Part shown: positions 57,206 to 64,000 of the stretch, in pieces
Layout: each line of letters starts with the position of its first letter
Numbering within the stretch: the stretch's first letter is position 1
The notes under the pieces: model-generated
Told to the model about the DNA's origin: nothing
What the model saw: only the letters and a program-made list of their open reading frames with translations
The model's database searches: none
Translations under genes and position numbers: made by a program
NCBI GenBank assembly: GCA_046330395.1
Contig: JAXLSS010000016.1
Location: 16,319-80,318 of the forward strand
From: Ga0077560 sp046330395
GTDB taxonomy: Bacteria > Actinomycetota > Thermoleophilia > Miltoncostaeales > Miltoncostaeaceae
Length of the DNA: 64,000 nt
Reading direction: 5' to 3'

Positions 57206-57838
57206 TCAGGTGGCGCGCCGGGCCATCCCCCCGGCCGTCGCGGCCGCGGCGAGGTGCAGGGCGGCCACCACCGCGGCCGTCAGCATCAGCCCGGTGCGGG
57301 CCTCCCGCGACTGCAGCACCGCCTCGCGGGCATCGAACGCCGCGGCCAGCAGGCACACCGCGGCGGTGGCCACCAGCAGCACCCGCGTGCGCGGGAATCG
57401 CCACACGGCCGCCGCCAGCAGCAGCGACCCCACCACGGCGCCCACCACCAGGGGCGTGGCCTCGACGTTGATGCCGAACACCCGCTCGCGGTGCGTCTCC
57501 GTGGTGGTGATGTGGCCCTCCGTGCCGGCGGCGGACTCGGTGGCGCTGTGATGGGTCTCAGCCGTCCCGCCGCCGGTCTCCGATGCGCTGTGCTCGGCGG
57601 GTGTCGCGGGGGTGCGGGCGTGTGCGGGCGCGGGCGTGGGGGTGGCCGTCTCACCGGAACGCTCGGCGGGCGTCTCGCCGCCGGTGGTCGTCGTGGTGGC
57701 GGCCCGGCGCTCCGCGGTCTCCCGCGCCGCGCTGTGGGCGGGTTGCGAGCGCTCGACGGCGACCCCGATGGCGAACAGCGCCGCGGACGAGACGAGCAGG
57801 GCGACCAGGATCGCGCGGAGGCCGGGGATGGTGGGCAT
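57206..57838 (-). CDS. Membrane protein with Thr/Pro/Ala-rich outer linker
   Basis: 210 residues from the ATG at 57838 (an earlier ATG at 57865 adds nine residues). One membrane helix (about 7-28) is followed by a long low-complexity segment rich in T, A, P, E and H (about 35-120), then three more helices (about 128-205). The linker is predicted outside the membrane. I recognise no family. The gene stands alone, diverging from the diguanylate cyclase gene. Confidence 0.6.
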   Translation of the reverse strand: MPTIPGLRAILVALLVSSAALFAIGVAVERSQPAHSAARETAERRAATTTTTGGETPAERSGETATPTPAPAHARTPATPAEHSASETGGGTAETHHSATESAAGTEGHITTTETHRERVFGINVEATPLVVGAVVGSLLLAAAVWRFPRTRVLLVATAAVCLLAAAFDAREAVLQSREARTGLMLTAAVVAALHLAAAATAGGMARRAT

Positions 57839-57944
57839 GGAGGTTCTCCGTGGGTGGGTGATCACTCCACCTACCCACCCGGGAGCCGGAATGGATGCGG
57901 GAGGCTCATGAACCCGGTGCTCCCCCGCGCCGATACAGAGGGGG

Positions 57945-59015
57945 ATGGACGGCGACCACGCTCAGCCCCGGCTCGACGCCGACCTGCGTCGCCAGCGACT
58001 GCTCGACATGGAGCACCGCATCGCGCGCGCCCGCGGCGTGGCGCTGGCGATCCTGATGGCCGCCCTGGTGGTGTGCATCCCGTGGATCGGCTGGCACTGG
58101 CTGGTGCCCGCGGCGGGTGCGGTGATCATCCCGGTGTGGTCGCTCACCCACCTGTCCCGCGCACGGCGTCCCGAGCGGCTGGCGGCGCTGGCCTGGACGG
58201 CCGCGCCCATGATGATCGCCTGCAGCGTGGCCATCACCGGCGGCCCGAGTTCGCCCGCGGTGACCTGGTGGGCGGCCCCCGCGGTGACGCTGGGCGCGCG
58301 GTTCGAGCGCCGCGGCGTGGTGGCCGGCCTGGTGTTCATGCTGAGCCTGCTGCTGGTGTCCACCATCCCGGTGGACCCCGCCGCCGTGGCGCGGCGCCCC
58401 GACACGCTGATCCTGTCGGCGGCGCTGATGCTGGCGGTCACCCTGTTCTCCGGGGCGGTGGTGCAGTCCGACCGCGAGCACCGCATCCACGCGGTGGTGG
58501 ACCCGCTCACCGGCCTGTTCAACCGCATGGCCCTGCACCAGCACTTCGGCGACATCCAGCAGCAGGCCCGGGTGGTGGGGCAGAGCCCGCCCATCGGGTT
58601 CCTGCTGATGGACATCGACCACTTCAAGGCGGTCAACGACCACCACGGTCACCAGACCGGCGACCGCGTGCTGCACGGTGTGGCGTCGGTGCTGCGCCGG
58701 CAGCTGCGCGCCTTCGATCAGGCCTACCGCATCGGGGGCGAGGAGTTCGTGGTGGTGCTGGCGGGTGCCGACCGCGATCGCACCGTGCAGATCGCCGAGC
58801 ACCTGCGCGCATGCGTGGCCGAGGCCGAGCCCGCCGGGCTACCCGTCACCATCAGCATCGGGGTGGCCACCAGCCCCGATGGCCCCTGCGAGCTGGACGA
58901 GCTCTACCGTCGCGCCGACTCGGCCCTCTACGCCGCCAAGAACGCGGGACGCAACCGCGTGGTCGACGCCGAGGCCATGGCCCCGTCCGCATCCCCCGCG
59001 GTGGCGGCGGCCTGA
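57945..59015 (+). CDS. Membrane-bound diguanylate cyclase (GGDEF)
   Basis: 356 residues. Five or six membrane helices (about 30-172) precede the GGDEF domain: DPLTGLFNRMALHQHF, metal Asp223 in LLMDIDHFKAVNDHHGHQTGD, and the active site GGEEF at 264-268. The inhibitory I-site RxxD is present at 255-258 (RAFD), exactly five residues before GGEEF, so product feedback is expected. It makes c-di-GMP from two GTP. This is the only protein in the window with an intact c-di-GMP synthesis site. The membrane part is a possible sensor of unknown ligand. Confidence 0.92.
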   Translation: MDGDHAQPRLDADLRRQRLLDMEHRIARARGVALAILMAALVVCIPWIGWHWLVPAAGAVIIPVWSLTHLSRARRPERLAALAWTAAPMMIACSVAITGGPSSPAVTWWAAPAVTLGARFERRGVVAGLVFMLSLLLVSTIPVDPAAVARRPDTLILSAALMLAVTLFSGAVVQSDREHRIHAVVDPLTGLFNRMALHQHFGDIQQQARVVGQSPPIGFLLMDIDHFKAVNDHHGHQTGDRVLHGVASVLRRQLRAFDQAYRIGGEEFVVVLAGADRDRTVQIAEHLRACVAEAEPAGLPVTISIGVATSPDGPCELDELYRRADSALYAAKNAGRNRVVDAEAMAPSASPAVAAA

Positions 59016-59052
59016 CCCGACCGGGCGCGCGTCCGGAGTGCATGGCACACTC

Positions 59053-59078
59053 CCGACACGAACATATGTTCGTGTCGG
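59053..59078 (+). promoter_or_regulatory. LexA-type SOS box in a 26-bp palindrome
   Basis: The 26 bases are a perfect palindrome. Its core CGAACATATGTTCG (59059-59072) matches the SOS box consensus known from Bacillus and actinobacteria (CGAAC-N4-GTTCG). TATGTT within it fits a minus-10, so LexA binding would block the promoter of the gene at 59105. A GAGGGGGGA ribosome binding site follows at 59091-59099. Confidence 0.65.
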
Positions 59079-59104
59079 CGCACACCGGTTGAGGGGGGAC
59101 ACAC

Positions 59105-59476
59105 ATGACCGAGCTCCAGCACCCGCTGGCCCAGGCGCACCTGCTGGACACCCTCGAGGCCGAGGTGTTCTGCGGTGAGTGCCTGCACCGCCTGCTGGAA
59201 CTGCACGAGCAGCTGTGCGGCGGGCGCGACGAGGAGTCCAGCCTCACCGTCCCCATGGCCCGCGAGGTGGCGGCGGCGCGACGCGGGGCCGAGGCGGCGC
59301 ACCCCGGCACCACCTCCGGGGCGTGCATCCGCGGCATCCAGGAGATCGCCCTGCAGGCCGCGCTGCAGCGCGGGTTCCGCCGTCACGCGGCCCATCGGGT
59401 GGCTTCCGACGCCGTGCGTGACGAGATGGAGTGGCAGCGCCACCGCATCGCCGACCTGGTGCGCCGGGGCGCGTAG
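59105..59476 (+). CDS. Small protein of unknown function, likely SOS-controlled
   Basis: 123 residues, predicted all helix. It contains a Cys/His cluster (VFCGECLHRLLELHEQLCGG, about 21-40), which could bind zinc, and a basic second half (ALQRGFRRHAAHRVASDAVRDEMEWQRHRIADLVRRGA). I recognise no family. A LexA-type box sits 32 bases before the ATG, so DNA damage is the likely inducer. It is transcribed alone, ending in a 16-base hairpin. Confidence 0.6.
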   Translation: MTELQHPLAQAHLLDTLEAEVFCGECLHRLLELHEQLCGGRDEESSLTVPMAREVAAARRGAEAAHPGTTSGACIRGIQEIALQAALQRGFRRHAAHRVASDAVRDEMEWQRHRIADLVRRGA

Positions 59477-59491
59477 CCCCGGCGCACCAGG
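59455..59491. terminator. Perfect 16-base hairpin between convergent genes
   Basis: CCTGGTGCGCCGGGGC (59455-59470) pairs with GCCCCGGCGCACCAGG (59476-59491) around GCGTA. The stop codon of the small SOS-type gene lies at the loop, and the convergent reductase gene ends at 59494. No U-tract. Confidence 0.7.
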
Positions 59492-59493
59492 CT

Positions 59494-60042
59494 CTACGCG
59501 GCCTGGCGGGCGGTGGCGGCCTCCAGCTGGTCCAGCAGGATGCCCAGCTCGCCGGCGCGTCGTTCAACGGGCGCGAAGCCGTCGGCGCCGAAGTCCATGA
59601 ACAGCGACAGCGGCACCTGCGCGCGCACGTCCACCATGTGGAAGTTCGCCGTGATCTGCCGCCAGTGCTCCACCGCACGGATGCCCCCGTCGGCACCGTA
59701 GGACACGAACGCCACGGCCTTGCCCGCCCACTCGGGGCCGATGCTGTCGAAGGCGTTCTTCAGCGGGCCGGGCACGCTGTGGTTGTACTCGGGGGTGACG
59801 AACACGAAGCCGTCGCACGCGTCGATGGCGGCGCCCCAGGCGATCACCTGCGGCGAGTCGTAGTTGCGGTTGGCCGCCCCGGGCACCGTGGCCGAGGTGA
59901 GGAGGGGCACGTCGAACAGCTTCAGGTCGATCAGCGTGTACTCGGCGTCGCCACGCCCCCGTGCGGCGTCCGCCACCCACTGCGCCACCGCCTCACCCTT
60001 CCGCTCCTCGCGGATGGACCCGATGATGATGCCGATCCTCAT
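59494..60042 (-). CDS. NADPH-dependent FMN reductase-like flavoprotein
   Basis: 182 residues from the ATG at 60042. The FMN phosphate loop IIGSIREERKGEAVAQWV, the FVFVTPEYNHSVPGPLKNAFDSIGPEWAGKAVAFVSYGADGG core and the helical end are characteristic of the NADPH-dependent FMN reductase family (azobenzene or chromate-reductase-like). The physiological substrate cannot be told. It is convergent with the SOS-type gene and lies downstream of the permease gene on the same strand. Confidence 0.9.
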   Translation of the reverse strand: MRIGIIIGSIREERKGEAVAQWVADAARGRGDAEYTLIDLKLFDVPLLTSATVPGAANRNYDSPQVIAWGAAIDACDGFVFVTPEYNHSVPGPLKNAFDSIGPEWAGKAVAFVSYGADGGIRAVEHWRQITANFHMVDVRAQVPLSLFMDFGADGFAPVERRAGELGILLDQLEAATARQAA

Positions 60043-60094
60043 GCGCCGTGCCTCCCGTTCGCGTGGTTCGCGTGCGCATGCAAGCAGATCGCGG

Positions 60095-62489
60095 TCACTC
60101 CGCGCGCCGCGGCGGGGTGGGAGCGCCCGCCCGCACCGACGCGGCGGCCAGAGCGGCAGCCGGCAGCGGCACGCCCAGCAGGAGCACGGCCAGGACGTTC
60201 CAGGGCAGCACGGTGTGCGTCGAAATGTGTCGTAGCACCACATGGGCCGCGGCGAGCCCGATCCGGCAGCGCCAGAACCAGGCCGAGCACCGCCAGCAGC
60301 GCAGCCTGGGTCGCGCGCATGCGTCGGCGGTGGACGGGGGCGGCGCCCAAGGCGGTGAGCACCAGGTGCTCGTCCTGTTCGTCTGCGGCCAGCAGCGCCA
60401 CGCCCAGCAGCACCACCAGCAGCACGAGCACCGAGGCCACGGGGAGCGCCACATCGCGCAGGAACTGCTGCGGACCCGAGATTGTCGGCTGGGTCGTCAT
60501 CGTCACCCAGGCGGTCAGCGTTTCAGAGGCGGAGCCGAGCCGGAGTCCGAGATCCCCGGTGTTGAGCGCGTTCAACGCGGACGCCTGCTTGTCGCCGATG
60601 GGTGTGGGGTTCACGAAGACGACGGTGCTGGTGTTCCCCGTGGGCGCGAGCAGGTGGAGGTGCCGCGCCCTCCCGCGATCGATGATGCCGCCCTGGATGT
60701 TGAGCGCCTGGGGCACCGGCGAGCTGATGGTGGCCAGCACCCGCTTGCCCACGGCCAGCCGTTCGCCCGTTCCCAGCACCTTTCCCGCACGCAGCTGTGC
60801 AACCGGCAGGGCGCCGACGCCGTCGGTGGGCAGCGTCGCGGCGTCCACCACCCACATGTTGGCGTTCAGAGCCTCCAGGCAGACCGCCGTGGACTGGGGC
60901 AACACCCGCGCCACGGGTGCGGCCAGCCTCAGCGCGCGCGGGCAGCCCACCGTTCGCACCGGGTGGGGGTCTGCGCTGCCGTCGGCACGTTCAGCCACGA
61001 TGTTCAGGGTCGCCACCCTGCGGAGCGCGGATGTGGACGCCGACGCCGTCGAGCCGTCGGCCGTGGTGGAGCGCACGACCGTGGCGGTCGCCACGATGAG
61101 GGCTCCGGCGGCCATCACGGCGGCGACAACCGGGCCGGTGCGGGCGCGGTGCCGGGCGACAGCACGGGCGGCGAGCCGTGCGGTGCCGTGCGCCCGCGTC
61201 GCCAGACCCTCCAGGCGGCCGACGACATATGGCGTCGCAATCACCATCCCGCCCACCATGAGCGCGGCGGCCACCAGCATCAGCACCGGCGCCCAGGCGG
61301 AGAGTCGTCCGGCGGACAACGCGAGCGTGGCGGCCAGCATCGCCATCCCCATCAGGCTCACGACCAACCCCACGATCGGTACGCGCCTCCGCACGCGCGG
61401 CGTGGGGCGGCGGCCCGCCAGGGCGTGAAGCACCGTTGTGTCAGATGCCACCCGGGCCGGGACCAGGGCTGCACCGACCGCGGTGACCAGCGCCAGCAGG
61501 ATGATCACCATCAAATCGCTGATGCGGATCACACTCGATCCGACGCGCCCCGGAGACAGACGGCTCCAATCGTTGCGCGCCCAGCTCCATGCGCCGAGGC
61601 CCGCCGGCAACCCGATCGCCACACCCGCCAACCCCAGCGTGACGCCGTGGAGCAGCATCACGCTTGCACGCTGCCTCGGCGAGGCGCCGGCGGCACCCAT
61701 CAGACCGATCGCCCGCAGGTGACGTCGTGCCCCCACGCTGAGCGCCGCGGCCACGACCAGGCCGAAGGCGGCGAGGGCGAGCCCGCCGATGAGGTCGACC
61801 ACCAGCATCGACGTGCCCCATGACCCCGTCGCGAAGCTGCGTCTGGTCAGCAGTTCGCCGGCCGGGGCACCCGGCCAACCGGTCGCCGAGGAGCCGCGTG
61901 TGTCGACCAGGGTTGACCGCAGGGTCCCCTGGGGTGCGGACCACATCCGGACCGACGGGCCGACGACGTTCATGTTGCCGCTTCCACCGGTGGCCGTGCC
62001 CACCACGCGATACGGGCGGGGTGATGGCGGCACGGTGATGGAATCCCCCACGCGCACGCCCAGGTACCGCAGCAACTCCGGCGACACCACAACCTCATCG
62101 CTCGCGCCGGGGAGGCGTCCGGATGCCCGCGTGAACAGGCCCAGCGCGAGCGGGTCGCGAAGATCCAGGCGCTGTACCTGCGCCCGAGCCCGGACCCCGG
62201 ACGATCCGGGCGCCTTCACCACGGAACTCGCGGACCACCAGGTCACGGTGCGCCAGTTTGCCGGCAGCCTCAGCGGAGGCTCCGTGTTGTAGCGGCGAAG
62301 CAACAGGTCGGCCTGACCCATGACGCGCGTTGCGACTTCGTCGGCGGTGTCCGGCACCGTGCGCATGCCGATGGCCGCGAACGTGAACAGGGCCACCGGG
62401 GTGGCGATGAGGGCCACCACCAGCACCGAGCGCCAGGGGCGGCGCAGCAGGTCGCGGCGGGCCAGCCGCCAGATCGCGCCGATGCTCAC
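60095..62489 (-). CDS. FtsX-like ABC transporter permease (one frame break near its end)
   Basis: About 797 residues in the repaired frame, from a GTG overlapping the ATPase stop (GTGA). Signatures are the N-terminal helix RRDLLRRPWRSVLVVALIATPVALF, a MacB-like outside domain (about 45-220), then a FtsX-type permease core, a second outside domain and the last helices. Near 60258 the frame is lost: GLVLALP runs on as a long junk tail to 60039, while one base off the expected RIGLAAAHVVLRHISTHTVLPWNVLAVLLLGVPLPAAALA continues to a stop at 60095. A one-base indel, real or erroneous, explains this. It works with the ATPase at 62486. Confidence 0.8.
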
Positions 62490-63187
62490 CGGGTCACCCC
62501 CACGGGGGCGTCCGCGCCGTTCACCACGCGGCCGTCGCGCAGCCACACCACGCGGTCGGCGTAGGAGGCCAGCCGCGGCTCGTGGGTCACCATCACCACC
62601 GCGCTGCCCTGGGCGGCGCGCTGGGCGATGAGCTCCGCCACGGCCTCCCCGGTGACGGTGTCCAGGGCGCCGGTGGGCTCGTCGGCCAGGATGAGGCGCC
62701 GCTCGCCCACCACGGCGCGGGCGATGGCGACGCGCTGCTGCTCGCCGCCGGAGAGGTCGTCGGGGTACCGCCCGGCCCGCTCCAGCATGCCCACCTCGCG
62801 CAGCGCCGACTCGGCGTCGCGGCGGGCCATGCGGGGCGCCAGGCCGTCCAGTTCCAGCGGCAGCATCACGTTCTCCACGGCGGTGAGCTGTGGCAGCAGG
62901 TTGAACGACTGGAACACCACGCCGATGCTGCGCCGCCGCACCCGGGCGAGGCCCGCGGCGTCCAGGCCGGCAAGGTCGAACCCCTCGATGCGGATGCTCC
63001 CCGAGGACGGTGAGTCCAGGCCCCCCGCGAGGTTCAGCAGCGTGGACTTGCCGCTGCCGCTGGGGCCCATCACCGCCACGAACTCGCCGGCGGCGACCGT
63101 CAGATCCACCCCGTCAAGGGCGATCACCCGCGTGGGGCCCGACCCGTACCCGCGGTGGACGTCGCGCATCTCCAGGACGGTGCTCAT
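62486..63187 (-). CDS. ABC transporter ATPase, LolD/MacB type
   Basis: 233 residues. Walker A is VMGPSGSGKST, the Q-loop lies in VVFQSFNLLPQLTAVENVMLPL, the signature is DLSGGEQQRVAIARAVV, Walker B is LILADEPTGALD and the H-loop MVTHEP. This is the subfamily that works with FtsX-like permeases, usually exporting peptides or lipoproteins or sensing them. Both ends overlap neighbours (ATGA with padR, GTGA with the permease), so the three genes are one operon. Confidence 0.93.
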   Translation of the reverse strand: MSTVLEMRDVHRGYGSGPTRVIALDGVDLTVAAGEFVAVMGPSGSGKSTLLNLAGGLDSPSSGSIRIEGFDLAGLDAAGLARVRRRSIGVVFQSFNLLPQLTAVENVMLPLELDGLAPRMARRDAESALREVGMLERAGRYPDDLSGGEQQRVAIARAVVGERRLILADEPTGALDTVTGEAVAELIAQRAAQGSAVVMVTHEPRLASYADRVVWLRDGRVVNGADAPVGVTR

Positions 63188-63729
63188 CGGTGTTCCTCGT
63201 CTCGTGTGTGGGCGCGCCGGGCGGCGAGGATGCGCTCCTCGCACACCTCCAGCCAGCGCAATTCGGATTCGGTCTGGCTCACCAGGGCGTCCAGTGCCAG
63301 ACGGGGGGCCAGCGCCCCGTTGAGCCCCGCGTCCCGCGCACCGCGGCGGCGCGCCTGCAGGGCGGCCATGCGTGACGTGCGTTCGGCGTGGATCACGGCG
63401 AGGGCGTCCACGCCCTCGGCCGACACCGCCACCAGCACCTTCAGCATCAGGCCCTCGCGGGCCGGTGCGTCCTCGGCGCTGGTGCCGGCCAGGTAGTGCG
63501 CCAGCTCCCGCTCCCCGGCGGTCGTGATCGTGAAGATCCGCCGGCCCTCGGCGTCGGGCGGGGTGCCCGTCACCATGCCGTCGCGCTCCAGCCGCTCCAG
63601 GGTGGTGTACACCTGGCCGACGTTGAGGCGCCACACACCCGCGGTGGCGTTCTCGAAGTCGGTCTTCAGCTGGTAGCCGTGCTGGGGGCCCGCGACCAGC
63701 AGGGCCAGCAGTGATTCACGTACGGACAC
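63184..63729 (-). CDS. PadR-family transcriptional regulator
   Basis: 181 residues from the GTG at 63729. The PadR winged helix begins SLLALLVAGPQHGYQLKTDFENATAGVWRLNVGQVYTTLERLERDGMVTGTPPDAEGRRIFTITTAGERELAHYL, followed by a C-terminal helical dimerisation part. PadR proteins repress their own operon until a ligand binds. The near-perfect 28-base palindrome at 63758-63785 just upstream is its probable operator. The last bases overlap the ATPase start (ATGA), so it controls the transporter it is made with. Confidence 0.9.
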   Translation of the reverse strand: MSVRESLLALLVAGPQHGYQLKTDFENATAGVWRLNVGQVYTTLERLERDGMVTGTPPDAEGRRIFTITTAGERELAHYLAGTSAEDAPAREGLMLKVLVAVSAEGVDALAVIHAERTSRMAALQARRRGARDAGLNGALAPRLALDALVSQTESELRWLEVCEERILAARRAHTRDEEHR

Positions 63730-63757
63730 GACCCATCCCGGTGGGATCCACGGAGCT

Positions 63758-63785
63758 GCATACTCAGTATGCATACCGAGTATGC
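63758..63785 (-). promoter_or_regulatory. 28-base palindromic operator of the padR operon
   Basis: Outer arms GCATACTC (63758-63765) and GAGTATGC (63778-63785) are perfect, and 13 of the 14 base pairs of the full palindrome match. The ATACT / AGTAT elements agree with the AT-rich dyads used by PadR proteins. It is 29 bases upstream of the padR start. Confidence 0.7.
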
Positions 63786-63831
63786 ACAACGGGTCAGCGG
63801 ATCGTCAACCCCCCACCGCGCGGGAGGGGCG

Positions 63832-63999
63832 TCAGCGGCGGTGCGGCCAGGCCGCTCGCACCCGCACGGGTGCGCCGGCCACGCCGCGCACTCGGGCGCT
63901 GACGCTGATGCGGACCGCCCCGGCGCCAGACGCGGGGTGCGGCAGCGCCACCGACAGGGAGGGGCGGGTGGTGGTGAACGTGCGCACGCGGCCATCCGG
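63832..63999 (-). CDS. C-terminal end of an unknown protein (cut by window edge)
   Basis: The last 55 residues, ending at the TGA at 63832. The visible part (RVRTFTTTRPSLSVALPHPASGAGAVRISVSARVRGVAGAPVRVRAAWPHRR) has alternating V/A/R strands and resembles the beta-rich C-terminus of the secreted RCC1-like protein in this window, so an exported Ig-like or sandwich domain is plausible. The rest lies outside the window. Confidence 0.5.
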   Translation of the reverse strand, partial: PDGRVRTFTTTRPSLSVALPHPASGAGAVRISVSARVRGVAGAPVRVRAAWPHRR

Positions 64000-64000
64000 C

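Noticed and set aside
59053..59078. Plain transcription terminator for the diguanylate cyclase gene
   Set aside because: The stem could form, but the match to the SOS box core and its overlap with a minus-10 ahead of a gene with a strong ribosome binding site fit an operator better.
63711..63902. 63-residue plus-strand gene over the padR operator
   Set aside because: It runs through the palindrome and has no ribosome binding site or recognisable protein pattern.

Overview
The window is high-GC (roughly 70% or more) bacterial chromosome, most likely from an actinobacterium. The class Thermoleophilia (Solirubrobacterales and relatives) is my best guess. This is inferred from the strong GC/GTG bias, an actinobacterial SecA-prfB-ftsEX-smpB-ssrA neighbourhood, secreted RCC1-like repeat proteins and apparently leaderless genes. 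No rRNA, tRNA or CRISPR array was seen. Genes are tightly packed, with many ATGA, GTGA and TGATG stop/start overlaps.

Layout. 1-6.0 kb: F-type ATP synthase operon (atpB end, atpE-F-H-A-G-D-C). 6.0-16.3 kb (minus strand): a secreted RCC1-like repeat protein, a three-gene signalling operon (globin-like sensor histidine kinase, REC-HDOD protein, REC protein with a decayed HD-GYP domain), a secreted beta-propeller-like protein and an FAD-dependent oxidoreductase. 16.3-20.9 kb: an operon of a degenerate receiver/GGDEF-like protein, a membrane-anchored HEAT-repeat protein and a processive GT2 glycosyltransferase. 20.9-22.6 kb (minus): ECF sigma factor, Ogt and Tag, which looks like an alkylation-repair unit. 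22.6-31.3 kb: MFS exporter, M20 hydrolase, then UDP-glucose dehydrogenase, a sugar-nucleotide pyrophosphorylase, phosphoglucose/phosphomannose isomerase, AhcY and MtnA. 31.3-33.5 kb: a broken RTX-like gene, a broken comF and hpf, all with reading-frame breaks. 33.7-44.4 kb: secA, prfB (two frame breaks), an inserted cupin/CGNR-regulator pair, ftsE, ftsX, an S41 protease, an RNB exoribonuclease and smpB. 44.5-49.2 kb: a chemoreceptor and a polytopic membrane protein with a hydrolase domain. 49.2-49.6 kb: tmRNA gene ssrA. 49.6-52.7 kb: an island-like stretch with lower GC, holding 34-bp tandem repeats, a DUF4143-type ATPase and a VapBC-like pair. 52.7-59.5 kb: small membrane, stress and unknown proteins, a diguanylate cyclase and a small protein behind a LexA-type box. 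59.5-64 kb (minus): an FMN reductase, then PadR - ABC ATPase - FtsX-like permease behind a near-perfect 28-bp operator, and the end of another secreted protein.

How it fits together. The window combines core energy, secretion, translation-rescue and division genes with several signalling units. Only one protein here has an intact c-di-GMP synthesis site; the other c-di-GMP-like domains (GGDEF-like and HD-GYP-like) are degenerate and probably act by binding. The sugar-nucleotide cluster could feed the GT2 polymerase, but that is inference. Frame breaks in hpf and prfB, which should be intact, suggest local sequence errors between 31.3 and 37.4 kb, so the 'pseudogene' calls there are provisional.
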